DNA of 64,000 bases from Candidatus Methylomirabilota bacterium. Its GTDB lineage: Bacteria; Methylomirabilota; Methylomirabilia; Methylomirabilales; Methylomirabilaceae. Position numbers and translations under genes: made by a program. Position 1 is the first letter of the stretch; every line of letters starts with the position of its first letter. Under the pieces are notes generated by a model, which was not told the DNA's origin, made no database searches, and was given only the letters and a program-made list of their open reading frames with translations. Shown piece by piece: positions 50,463 through 58,336 of this stretch. Location of the stretch: positions 1-64,000 of the forward strand of contig JACQQF010000070.1 in NCBI GenBank assembly GCA_016207095.1. The letters run 5' to 3'.

Positions 50463-50860
50463 TTCCGAAACGGAGGTCCGGAAAGCTCACGTTTAGACAC
50501 TGGCAAGGATTCACGGTGATGGAAGTCCTCATTGCGGGCACCATCGTCGTGGTTGGCTTTCTGGCCTTGGCCACGATGTTCCCTACCGGCTATGCGACCG
50601 TGACCAAGAGCGGCATCCAAAGCATAGGCCTCGCGCTCGCCCAGCAGCGGATCGAATTTCTCAGGAACGCGGCCTACGACAATATCACCGCCACGACAGA
50701 ATCCTCCATCCCGGGGTATTCGGGATACACGCGCACGACAGCCTTTTTACTCTTCAATCCGGACATCGGAGCCAAAATTGTCACCGTGACGGTGACCTTG
50801 CCCAGCGCCGGCACCCCTACTAGCCAACCCATCCAACTCACCACGATCATCGCGAAGTAA
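50459..50860 (+). CDS. pilV: PilV-type minor pilin
   Basis: 133-aa prepilin with a leader of about 17 residues (MIPKRRSGKLTFRHWQG) cut before FTVMEVLIAGTIVVVGFLALATMF. The remainder LAQQRIEFLRNAAYDNI matches the PilV/GspI pattern. Short head domain ending VTVTLPSAGTPTSQPIQLTTIIAK. 4-bp overlap with the preceding gene. The next gene is separated by a strong AAGGGGAG ribosome site. Confidence 0.82.
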   Translation: MIPKRRSGKLTFRHWQGFTVMEVLIAGTIVVVGFLALATMFPTGYATVTKSGIQSIGLALAQQRIEFLRNAAYDNITATTESSIPGYSGYTRTTAFLLFNPDIGAKIVTVTVTLPSAGTPTSQPIQLTTIIAK

Positions 50861-50871
50861 GGGGAGAAGTG

Positions 50872-51714
50872 ATGCCGAAAAGGCGGGCCGACCCAAAAGT
50901 AGCGATAGAAAGTTGTCATTGCGAACATAGTGAAGCAATCTCGCATTGTTGCACTGAGATTGCCACGCACCCTGCGGGTGCTCGCAATGACGACGGAAAT
51001 CAAGTGATTGCGAAGTCTAGCGCTGTTCTTGCGGCCGGCTGCAGAGACGAGGTCTCAAATGGCAAGGCGGGGTTTTCCCTTGTTGAGCTCCTGATCACCG
51101 CGCTGATTTTTACCGTCGTCCTGTTCGCCATCTATCTCGTGTACGAAACCAACATGACAACAGCCACCTGGGGGAACAAGAAGACCGAACTCCAGCAGAA
51201 CGCCCGGGTCGCGTTGGACATGATGGAACGGGAGATTCGAATGGCCGGGTATAATCCCGATCCTTCACTTATGGGGGCAAACGCCAACGCCATTCAAGAC
51301 ATCTCGCTCAGTCCCACAACCCTCACCTTTATCACCGACGTTGACGGGGCAGCGGATAACAAAACGGAGAAGGTACAGTATACTTACAATGCAACGCCTC
51401 AGACCATTACCCGGTCTGTCTGGCAATGGAATGGTACCGGCTGGGACTCGCTCACCGCGACCCCCGAGGTGGTAGCCGACGGGGTCTCGTCTCTCTGCCT
51501 TACTTACTCGGATAACACTCAGCCTACCAATAATTCTTATAGGCCTAGCTCTATTAATTGCTCCCTTATCGGCTCAACTATGAGCCCAGCATCCGTTAGA
51601 AGGATTACAATCGCCATCACCGCCAGCGGCAAGGCGGGCCGCAAGACCGAGACGTTCACCTTCGCCTCAGACGCGCGGTTGAGAAACTGCATTAACCCTC
51701 CCACCTGCAACTGA
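50872..51714 (+). CDS. pilW: PilW-type minor pilin with repeat-extended leader
   Basis: 280 aa from ATG 50872, which has a strong Shine-Dalgarno (AAGGGGAGAAG). The prepilin motif NGKAG-FSLVELLITALIFTVVLFAIYLVY lies unusually far in, near residue 66, because about 27 codons (VAIESCHCEHSEAISHCCTE...) are a palindromic interspersed repeat inserted in frame. The start MPKRR mirrors pilV (MIPKRR), supporting the upstream start. A GTG at 51004 would give a more normal 22-residue leader. The PilW region QNARVALDMMEREIRMAGYNP follows. Part of the minor-pilin operon. Confidence 0.8.
   Translation: MPKRRADPKVAIESCHCEHSEAISHCCTEIATHPAGARNDDGNQVIAKSSAVLAAGCRDEVSNGKAGFSLVELLITALIFTVVLFAIYLVYETNMTTATWGNKKTELQQNARVALDMMEREIRMAGYNPDPSLMGANANAIQDISLSPTTLTFITDVDGAADNKTEKVQYTYNATPQTITRSVWQWNGTGWDSLTATPEVVADGVSSLCLTYSDNTQPTNNSYRPSSINCSLIGSTMSPASVRRITIAITASGKAGRKTETFTFASDARLRNCINPPTCN
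50914..50992. repeat. RPE/REP-like palindrome 'TGTCATTGCGA' inserted in pilW
   Basis: TGTCATTGCGA at the left and TCGCAATGACGA at the right, with inner GAAGCAATCTC / GAGATTGCCAC inverted arms. This is a widespread interspersed palindrome type, here translated inside the prepilin leader. Confidence 0.8.
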
Positions 51715-51726
51715 GGGAGAGAGCCG

Positions 51727-52944
51727 ATGGACGGAAGAAGAGGTCGGAAGGGGTTCATCGCCGTCATTGCCCTGCTCATCATGGCGATCCTCTTAATGTT
51801 CGGGGTCACCTTCCTGACCATGGCCACAACGGAAAACACGATGGTCACCAATGGAATCAACGGCCAGATCGCGTTCAATATAGCAGAGGCGGGGATCGAC
51901 CATGCCAAACGGGTTTTGCTGGATCCCATTAATAACAATCTTAACAGTATCCTGGCGGCCGGGCCGAACCAGGGGATTTTAAGCTTTGGTGCCAGCGTCA
52001 ACTTCGCCGGCGGCACCTACGAGGTGAGGGTGACCAATAATACGATGGCCATCGGGAGCATCCCGGCTGATCCTAGTGGGTCGGCTACTATCGATAACGA
52101 CAAGCGGGTCGTGGTCGAATCCACGGGGAAGTATCGAACCGCCACCAAAGTCATCCGGGCGCTGGTGGAGATCCCCGCCATCCTGGATCCCCCATCATCC
52201 ATCTACACCTTGAACGGCCCCGATGGAGGGGAGCCTACCGAGTTCACGTTTAACGGCAACTCCTTCCTCGTCGATGGGCGAGACCACAACGCCGGTGACA
52301 CCAACCCGATTTCCGGCGATCCGCAAAAGCCTCCCGTTCCTGGCGAGGGCGTCATGGCCTGCTCAACCTGCAACCCCGGTGACACGCCCCTTCAGGAGGC
52401 CAACGGTGCGGTGGGGCAAAACCAGACGAATAACATCACAGGCGCAGGGACGAACCCCAGCATCCAGGTGGTCACCTCCTCGATCACGGCCAGTTACCTC
52501 ACGACCCTCAAAAGCTACCTGATCGCTCACGCCGACGTGACCTATAGTGGTACCACCACGATAGACGGTGGTTCGGCGATTGGCACCCAAACCAATCCGC
52601 AGATCACCGTTGTCAACGGGGATCTCCAGTTCAAAGGTTCCGCGAGCGGGTTTGGGATCCTCCTCGTAACCGGTCACTTCGAGATGGCGGGAAACGCCAC
52701 TTTTCAGGGGATCATCCTCGTGGACGGGGACGATGGCATGGTGGAAATGAAGGGGACCGCTCAGGATGGCGGGAAGGTCTGGGGTTCCATCATTCACATC
52801 AACCGGTCGTCGTCGAGCAACTCAGGTGAGACCCGTTTAAGGATCGAGGGGAATAGCCAGGTCTACTACAGCCGCCAGGCGATAGAAGACTACGGAGGGG
52901 GCTCCCTGAGCTCCACTACCCTCGCGTGGTCGGAGCGCACCTAG
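51727..52944 (+). CDS. PilX-type minor pilin/pilus assembly protein with large C-terminal domain
   Basis: 405 aa. The N-terminus (RKGFIAVIALLIMAILLMFGVTFLTMATTENTMVTN) fits the PilX N-terminal family, which has no Glu5 but a comparable helix. AFNIAEAGIDHAKR is characteristic. From residue 150 a large Gly/Asn/Thr-rich region appears beta-rich (NGDLQFKGSASGFGILLVTGHFEMAGNATFQGIILVDG), much longer than ordinary PilX. GAGAGAG site before ATG. Its TAG stop is formed by inverted-repeat copy 4. Possibly an adhesive tip component; that role is inferred. Confidence 0.75.
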   Translation: MDGRRGRKGFIAVIALLIMAILLMFGVTFLTMATTENTMVTNGINGQIAFNIAEAGIDHAKRVLLDPINNNLNSILAAGPNQGILSFGASVNFAGGTYEVRVTNNTMAIGSIPADPSGSATIDNDKRVVVESTGKYRTATKVIRALVEIPAILDPPSSIYTLNGPDGGEPTEFTFNGNSFLVDGRDHNAGDTNPISGDPQKPPVPGEGVMACSTCNPGDTPLQEANGAVGQNQTNNITGAGTNPSIQVVTSSITASYLTTLKSYLIAHADVTYSGTTTIDGGSAIGTQTNPQITVVNGDLQFKGSASGFGILLVTGHFEMAGNATFQGIILVDGDDGMVEMKGTAQDGGKVWGSIIHINRSSSSNSGETRLRIEGNSQVYYSRQAIEDYGGGSLSSTTLAWSERT

Positions 52945-53049
52945 CGCCGTTCCAACTATTTGTGGCGACTGTGTTCGTTCCGTGCGGTCGGGACCATTGC
53001 TATAAGGCACGTGGATCAAATTCGGGGCATAGAGTTGGAACGGCGTTAG
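52941..53049. repeat. YTAG-flanked inverted-repeat element, copy 4
   Basis: CGCCGTTCCAACTATTT at the left and AGTTGGAACGGCG at the right; flanks CTAG and TTAG. The compensating G/C change in both termini keeps them complementary. The interior differs from the other copies. It supplies the stop codon of the PilX-type gene. Confidence 0.75.
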
Positions 53050-53138
53050 AATTCCTGCAGCGTGCCAGGCGCACATTCGAAATTGCCCAGTGATATTTTG
53101 CAGGCGTTGAGATTTATTTGAACGAAGCCGGAAACCCC

Positions 53139-53166
53139 TTGACTTTTCACATTCAATTTGTAATGT
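53139..53166 (+). promoter_or_regulatory. Candidate promoter of the ABC-TPR-pilD genes
   Basis: TTGACT, 16-bp spacer, TAATGT in a locally AT-rich stretch about 50 bp before the ABC ATPase start. The -35 is good and the -10 weak. Confidence 0.4.
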
Positions 53167-53216
53167 AACCCACGAGAACGCAGTCGCCTGGCCTGTGTGG
53201 CGTGGGGGTGGTGTTC

Positions 53217-54149
53217 ATGAACGCCATCGAGACCGAAAAGCTGGGAAAGGAGCACCGGACCGGCTTCTGGCGGAAGAGGGTCTGTGCATTATCCCAGTTG
53301 GACTTGACCGTGGCCGAGGGAGAGGTCTTTGGCTACCTCGGGCCGAACGGCGCCGGCAAGACCACGACGCTCAAGCTCCTCATGGGGCTGCTCCGTCCGA
53401 CGTCAGGCGATGCCAGGCTACTCGGCCGGCCGTTGGGCGATGTGCGCGCCAAGCAGCAGATCGGGTTCTTACCCGAGCAGCCGAGCTTTTACGACTACCT
53501 GACCGGTAGGGAGCTCCTCGATTTCTTCGGACAGCTTGTCGGGCTAGACCGATCGCTCCGGCGCGAGCGGGTTGAACGTCTTGCCCGTCAACTCCGGATC
53601 GAATCGGCGCTGGAGCTTCAGATCAGGAAGTACTCGAAGGGGATGCTCCAGCGGCTCGGCCTTGCGCAAGCCCTGCTCAACGATCCGAGGTTGGTGCTGC
53701 TTGATGAGCCGATGTCGGGCCTCGATCCGCTCGGTCGTCGGGAGGTTCGGGATCTGCTCCTCAGGCTCAAGTCGGAAGGCCGGACGGTCTTCTTCAGCTC
53801 CCACATTATCCCCGATGTCGAGGTGGTGTGTGACCGGGTAGGGATCCTGGTCGGTGGTCGCTTGGTGGCTCAGGGGCCTCTCGATGAGATCCTCCTGGCT
53901 CGGATCGCGTCGATCGAGGTCACCGCCTCTCAGGTCCCACCGGAAATAATGGGAGAACTTGATCATCTTCTCGTCACGCGACCCGTCTCGAGGGGTGAGC
54001 AGCTCCTCCTGACGGTCAGGGATGAGGGGGCGCTTGCCGAACTCGTCGCTCGCCTCGTCGAGGCCAAGGCGGCCATCCATGCGATCCTTCCCCATCGGGA
54101 AAGCCTTGAGGAATATTTCCTTCGGCATGTGGAGCCGCGAGAGGTGTGA
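53217..54149 (+). CDS. ABC transporter ATP-binding protein
   Basis: 310 aa from ATG 53217 (the ORF track starts 5 codons earlier at a GTG). Walker A YLGPNGAGKTTTLKLLMG, Q-loop FLPEQPSFYDYLTG, signature YSKGMLQRLGLAQAL (KGM variant), Walker B LVLLDEPMSGLDPLG, and H-loop FFSSHIIPDVE. The C-terminal extension after residue 215 is as in ABC-2 drug or polymer exporters. Coupled to the permease by a stop/start overlap. The substrate is unknown; the neighbourhood (TPR protein, PilD) hints at a cell-surface role. Confidence 0.88.
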   Translation: MNAIETEKLGKEHRTGFWRKRVCALSQLDLTVAEGEVFGYLGPNGAGKTTTLKLLMGLLRPTSGDARLLGRPLGDVRAKQQIGFLPEQPSFYDYLTGRELLDFFGQLVGLDRSLRRERVERLARQLRIESALELQIRKYSKGMLQRLGLAQALLNDPRLVLLDEPMSGLDPLGRREVRDLLLRLKSEGRTVFFSSHIIPDVEVVCDRVGILVGGRLVAQGPLDEILLARIASIEVTASQVPPEIMGELDHLLVTRPVSRGEQLLLTVRDEGALAELVARLVEAKAAIHAILPHRESLEEYFLRHVEPREV

Positions 54150-54913
54150 TGACGGTCGCCGCAATCGCTCTGAATACATTCAGGGAGGCTGTCCGCGACA
54201 GGATCCTCTACGCCATCTTGATCTTCGCCCTGGTGATGCTGGCCGGCTCCACGATTCTGGTCACGATCAGCGTGGGCGGAGAGGTGAAGATCATCAAGGA
54301 TCTCGGCCTCGCGTGCATCTCGATCTTCGGCACCCTGATCGCCATCTTCCTCGGGATCGGACTTGTCTCCAAGGAGATCGAGAGGCGAACCCTCTACACG
54401 ATCATCACAAAACCGATCCACCGCTATCAGTTCATTCTCGGAAAGTATCTCGGGTTGGTCCTGACCCTCCTGGTCAATGTCGCCGTCATGGCCCTCGGCC
54501 TCCTGGGATTGGCCTATCTCTGGGAGGGGGTCTCGAGCGTACGACTTTTTCTCGCCGTGCTCTTCATTTTCCTTGAGCTGATGTTGGTCACCGCCCTTGC
54601 GCTGTTGTTTTCAGCCTTCTCTTCACCGACGCTCAGCGCGATTTTCACCCTCAGCCTCTTCGTCGCTGGACATCTGAGCGGTGACCTGCGGCTCTTTGCG
54701 GCTCGGTTCGGGGGTGCCGTGACTAAGCTTTCTGCCGAGACGCTGTACTTTCTCCTGCCGAACCTCTCGCGCCTGAATTTCAAAGACCAGGCGGTCCACG
54801 GCTTTGGGGTTGACGGAGGGAGCATGGGACTGTCGTTCTTGTACGCGATTTTCCACATCGCAGCACTGGTCCTGGCGGCCATGGCGATTTTCGAGCGGCG
54901 TGACTTTAAATGA
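54149..54913 (+). CDS. ABC-2 type transporter permease
   Basis: 254 aa from ATG 54149. The typical opening MTVAAIALNTFREAVRDRILYAILIFALVMLAG is followed by six helices. A cytoplasmic loop contains GIGLVSKEIERRTLYTIITKPIHRYQFILGKYLGL, the hallmark of ABC-2 permeases of the NosY/CcmB-like type. It ends in ALVLAAMAIFERRDFK. Overlaps the TPR gene by 4 bp (ATGA). Confidence 0.85.
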   Translation: MTVAAIALNTFREAVRDRILYAILIFALVMLAGSTILVTISVGGEVKIIKDLGLACISIFGTLIAIFLGIGLVSKEIERRTLYTIITKPIHRYQFILGKYLGLVLTLLVNVAVMALGLLGLAYLWEGVSSVRLFLAVLFIFLELMLVTALALLFSAFSSPTLSAIFTLSLFVAGHLSGDLRLFAARFGGAVTKLSAETLYFLLPNLSRLNFKDQAVHGFGVDGGSMGLSFLYAIFHIAALVLAAMAIFERRDFK

Positions 54914-55590
54914 AGCAGGACGGTCTTACGATCCCTGGTCTTCTCGTTGCCTCGCTCGTCGGATTGATCCTGGTGGCGGCATTGCTTGATGGCCGGGGAG
55001 CGCACGCTACGCCGGGGGAGGAGCGGCTATTCCTCCCGGATGCCAAGTACCTCAAACCGATGCTGATCGGGTTTCATGGGGTTGCGGCCGACCTGCTCTG
55101 GATTCGGACCGTTCAGTATGTGGGGACCCACGTGGAGACCGACAGGAAGTTTCCACAGCTCGCGAAGGCTCTCAACCTGGCCACCTCGTTGGATCCCCAC
55201 TTTCTTGAGCCATACCGCTTTGGGGGGCTCTACCTTCTCTATCTTGCCCGGCAGCCTCAGGCTGCCGTCTCGCTCCTCGAAAAAGGGGCCGCCGCCAATC
55301 CTGGCCGTTGGGAACTTCCCCATGATCTCGGACGCTACTATTACCTGGAGGCTCACGACTATGCTAGGTCGCGTGAATGGTGGGAGCGTGCTGCGACGCT
55401 GCCCGGTCGGCCCGACTACCTCCCCCGGTTCGTCGCCCGGCTGTACGCCGAGACAGACCATAGGGAAACGGCGCTGGAATTGTGGTCGGAGATCTACCGG
55501 ACAGCGCAGAATGACTCCGTGAGATCGCTTGCGCTTCAAGAGATCGAACGGCTCAAGGCGGGCTCATCAGAGGGCCCGTTGGGCCTGTGA
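54910..55590 (+). CDS. Membrane-anchored TPR protein of unknown function
   Basis: 226 aa. An N-terminal helix (IPGLLVASLVGLILVAALLDG) anchors it, with the rest outside or in the periplasm. GFHGVAADLLWIRTVQYVGTHVETDRKFPQLAKALNLATSLDPHFLEPYRFGGLYLL and following repeats look like TPR helices. It is translationally coupled to the ABC permease, so it probably serves that exporter as an assembly or substrate-recognition partner. I cannot name a specific family. Ends in repeat-rich sequence before pilD. Confidence 0.7.
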   Translation: MKQDGLTIPGLLVASLVGLILVAALLDGRGAHATPGEERLFLPDAKYLKPMLIGFHGVAADLLWIRTVQYVGTHVETDRKFPQLAKALNLATSLDPHFLEPYRFGGLYLLYLARQPQAAVSLLEKGAAANPGRWELPHDLGRYYYLEAHDYARSREWWERAATLPGRPDYLPRFVARLYAETDHRETALELWSEIYRTAQNDSVRSLALQEIERLKAGSSEGPLGL

Positions 55591-55657
55591 TGAGCCTGTA
55601 GTGAGCCCTGTCGAACTACCTGTGCTGAGCTTGTCGAAGCACCCCGTCGAATGAGTC
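55565..55657. repeat. TGAGC...TTGTCGAAG palindromic repeat before pilD
   Basis: Several imperfect copies of TGAGCCTGT, GAGCCCTGTCGAA and TGAGCTTGTCGAAG in both orientations. The core matches the palindrome in the nuoM1 3' end. It starts in the last codons of the TPR gene. Confidence 0.55.
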
Positions 55658-56428
55658 ATGCACACTGAAGAAGCGATCTTCAGCGTTCTTGTCGGCCTGG
55701 TCGTTGGCAGCTTCCTGAACGTCTGTATCCATCGCCTCCCCAAGGGTGAAAGTCTCGTCCGGCCCGCTTCCCGTTGCCCGGTCTGCAGCGTCCCGATTCG
55801 GTGGTACGACAATATCCCGGTGCTCAGCTTTCTGCTGCTCGGAGGCCGATGCCGGGGATGCGGAGGCCGCATCTCCTGGCTGTACCCCGCCGTCGAGGCA
55901 TTGACCGGCATGCTCTTCCTCCTGACCATGTTGCGCTTCGGGCTCGGCGTCCGGACCATCTTTCTGCTGGCCTTCCTGTGTGGTTTAGTCGTCGTCACAT
56001 TTATCGATCTCGATCACGAAATCATTCCGCATGCCGTCACCTTGCCGGGTATTCCTCTCGGTCTGATCGCGAGCCTCATCACGCGCGACCCTTCGCCCCG
56101 CGATGCGGCAGCGGGGGCGTTGGTTGGCGCCGGGCTCGTGTATCTCGTGGCCGTCTATGCCGAAGTGGCGTTCCAAAGGGAAAGCATGGGCGGCGGCGAC
56201 ATCAATCTGCTGGCGATGATCGGGGCGTTCCTCGGTTGGAGGCAGGTGTTCCTCTCCTTTTTCCTAGCGGTCGGCGCCGGTGCCTGTCTTTCACTGCTGC
56301 TCATTGCAACCGGCGTGCTGTCGCGGAAGGATCGGATCCCTTTCGGCCCCTTTCTGGCGCTTGGCGCGGTCGTGGCCCTGTTCGGCGGGGATGGCCTGAT
56401 TGACTGGTATTGGCGGCTGCTGCGATGA
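55658..56428 (+). CDS. pilD: Prepilin leader peptidase/N-methyltransferase PilD
   Basis: 256-aa polytopic aspartic protease that cuts and N-methylates the prepilins encoded upstream. The zinc tetracysteine region is intact (CPVC...CRGCGG), as are both catalytic Asp (FIDLDHEIIPHAV and GGGDINLLAMIG). About eight helices. N-terminal VVGSFLNVCIHRLPKGESLVRPASRCP is typical. Belongs to the pil region but is separated from pilBTC by 13 kb. Downstream lies a two-component system. Confidence 0.95.
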   Translation: MHTEEAIFSVLVGLVVGSFLNVCIHRLPKGESLVRPASRCPVCSVPIRWYDNIPVLSFLLLGGRCRGCGGRISWLYPAVEALTGMLFLLTMLRFGLGVRTIFLLAFLCGLVVVTFIDLDHEIIPHAVTLPGIPLGLIASLITRDPSPRDAAAGALVGAGLVYLVAVYAEVAFQRESMGGGDINLLAMIGAFLGWRQVFLSFFLAVGAGACLSLLLIATGVLSRKDRIPFGPFLALGAVVALFGGDGLIDWYWRLLR

Positions 56429-56467
56429 CGACAGTGCACCTGGCTCAGTCCGACCACCCCGGATAGT

Positions 56468-58324
56468 ATGTCCAGACTTCGCCTCTTCCAGGATTACCCC
56501 TCTCAGGTGAGGATCTTTGCCCTCCTCCTGATCCTGTGTCTGGTCATTCAGCTCACGGGCGCCACCTACCTCTATGGCAGGGCGAAGGAACATCTCACGC
56601 GGGAGTTAGAGGACCGGCTTCAGCGGGCCGCCGGTATCGCGATAAAGCGTGTGGACCTCGACCCGCACGCTCCGGCCCTCCAGAGCCTCCGGGGTGTCGT
56701 CGAAGACACCGGGGTCTCCCGTGTCTTTCTCTGGGGGCCGGCCGGACGTGAGACGATCGTAGGGCTCGGGCCGCCGGAACACCCCCCGATATCAGCCGTC
56801 GAAGAAGCAAGGGCTGGAACAGCGTTCCTCACCGACTTCTACGGGGATCGACGCCAGGGGTACTACCGCGCCCTGCTCGTGCCCCTGCCACCGGATTCAT
56901 CGGGGAAGCGACGGGTCCTTGGGATCGAGGCCAGGACTGACCTGCTCGGGTTCCTGCACCGAATCAGGTGGGTGATCATCGGCGGCTACACCGGCGGGCT
57001 CCTCCTCGCCCTCGTCCTGTGCGCCCTCTTTGTGCGATCGATCCTGCGTCCATATGCCAGGCTTACCTCCGTCGCCAGGGATTTGCGACGGGCCGAGGGG
57101 GTCGTCCCTCAAGAGGGGAGCGTGGACATCGACTTCGTTGTGTCAACCGTCCAACAGGCGACCGAGGCGCTCCGTGAAAAAGAGGGAGAACTGAGCCGTC
57201 TCCATGCTGCGGAGCGGAACAGGGCCGAAACGCTCGACCGCTATCAACAGACGATCCTGGGGAGCATCTCCAGTGGCGTCATCGGTTTCAAGCCGGATCT
57301 CACGATCGTGGTCTTCAATAAGACGGCGCGCCAGATCTTCGGCATCGGCGAGGAAGAGGCTGTCGGGCGGTCCTGCCGCGAGGTCTTCGGAGAAGACGCG
57401 GAGATTACGGCGGTGGCCGGTGAGGCTGTGCGCCAGCAGCGGATCTTTTCTCGCCTGGAGCTGTCGGTCCGGCGCAGGGATGGCGCCCTCCGTCGAGTCG
57501 GGCTGAGCTCTTCATTGCTGAGGGATGGGGAAGGGAACCTCGTCGGCCTTGCGCTCTTGCTGACCGATCTCACCGAGATCCTCCAGTTCCGCGAGCAAGC
57601 GGTGATGCGAGATAGCCTCGCCGCCCTCGGCCAGATGTCCGCAGGGATTGCCCACGAGTTCAGAAACTCTCTTGGGGTGATTATGGGGTACGCCAAGCTG
57701 CTCCAGCGCAACCTCCCATCTGAAGATACCAGCCATGCCTATCTCCAGGAGATCGTATCGGAGATCGACCTTCTGGAGGCGACCGTCAGAGATTTTCTGG
57801 CGTTTGCAAAGCCGATGCAACTCTCTCGGGTCGCCGTTGCTGTCAACGCCCTGACGAACGAGACCCTGGATGGATTTCGGCAGGCCATGGAGGACGGCAA
57901 GATCAAGCTAGTGACCGACCTTCCGCAAGAGGAGGTGACAGTGCAGGCCGACCCCTACGCGCTGCGACAAGCGCTCGGCAATCTGATCCGCAATGGGCTG
58001 GAGGCGATGCCAAACGGCGGGGAGCTTGCCGTGAAGGTTCGCTCCGATGGTGCCGAGTCCGGCGGCGTCTTTGGAGGACGGGCAGGGATGGTAGAGATCA
58101 TCGTTCAAGACACCGGACCGGGGGTCCCGCACGAGGATATCGATCGGATCTTCACCCCATTCTTTTCGCGGAAAGAGGGTGGAACCGGCCTAGGGTTGGC
58201 CTTGGTCCAGAAGACGGTTCTTGCCCTCGGCGGCCGGGTCGGCGTCGAGAATCGTGAGGGAGGAGGGGCCTGTTTCTCGATCCGGCTGCCCTCCCACGAG
58301 CGCCGCCGTGTCGCAAGAGGATAA
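56468..58324 (+). CDS. Sensor histidine kinase (NtrB/ZraS-like)
   Basis: 618 aa. Two transmembrane helices (IFALLLILCLVIQLTGATYL near residue 25; WVIIGGYTGGLLLALVLCALFV near 180) enclose a periplasmic sensor of about 130 residues. A HAMP-like linker, a PAS domain (ISSGVIGFKPDLTIVVFNKTARQIFG), HisKA with GIAHEFRNSLGVIMGYAKLL (about 395), and HATPase motifs (NLIRNGLEAMPNGG; DTGPGVPHEDIDRIFTPFFSRKEGGTGLGL) follow. Paired with the sigma-54 regulator 12 bp downstream. Signal unknown. Confidence 0.88.
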   Translation: MSRLRLFQDYPSQVRIFALLLILCLVIQLTGATYLYGRAKEHLTRELEDRLQRAAGIAIKRVDLDPHAPALQSLRGVVEDTGVSRVFLWGPAGRETIVGLGPPEHPPISAVEEARAGTAFLTDFYGDRRQGYYRALLVPLPPDSSGKRRVLGIEARTDLLGFLHRIRWVIIGGYTGGLLLALVLCALFVRSILRPYARLTSVARDLRRAEGVVPQEGSVDIDFVVSTVQQATEALREKEGELSRLHAAERNRAETLDRYQQTILGSISSGVIGFKPDLTIVVFNKTARQIFGIGEEEAVGRSCREVFGEDAEITAVAGEAVRQQRIFSRLELSVRRRDGALRRVGLSSSLLRDGEGNLVGLALLLTDLTEILQFREQAVMRDSLAALGQMSAGIAHEFRNSLGVIMGYAKLLQRNLPSEDTSHAYLQEIVSEIDLLEATVRDFLAFAKPMQLSRVAVAVNALTNETLDGFRQAMEDGKIKLVTDLPQEEVTVQADPYALRQALGNLIRNGLEAMPNGGELAVKVRSDGAESGGVFGGRAGMVEIIVQDTGPGVPHEDIDRIFTPFFSRKEGGTGLGLALVQKTVLALGGRVGVENREGGGACFSIRLPSHERRRVARG

Positions 58325-58336
58325 GGTGTCCGCGAC

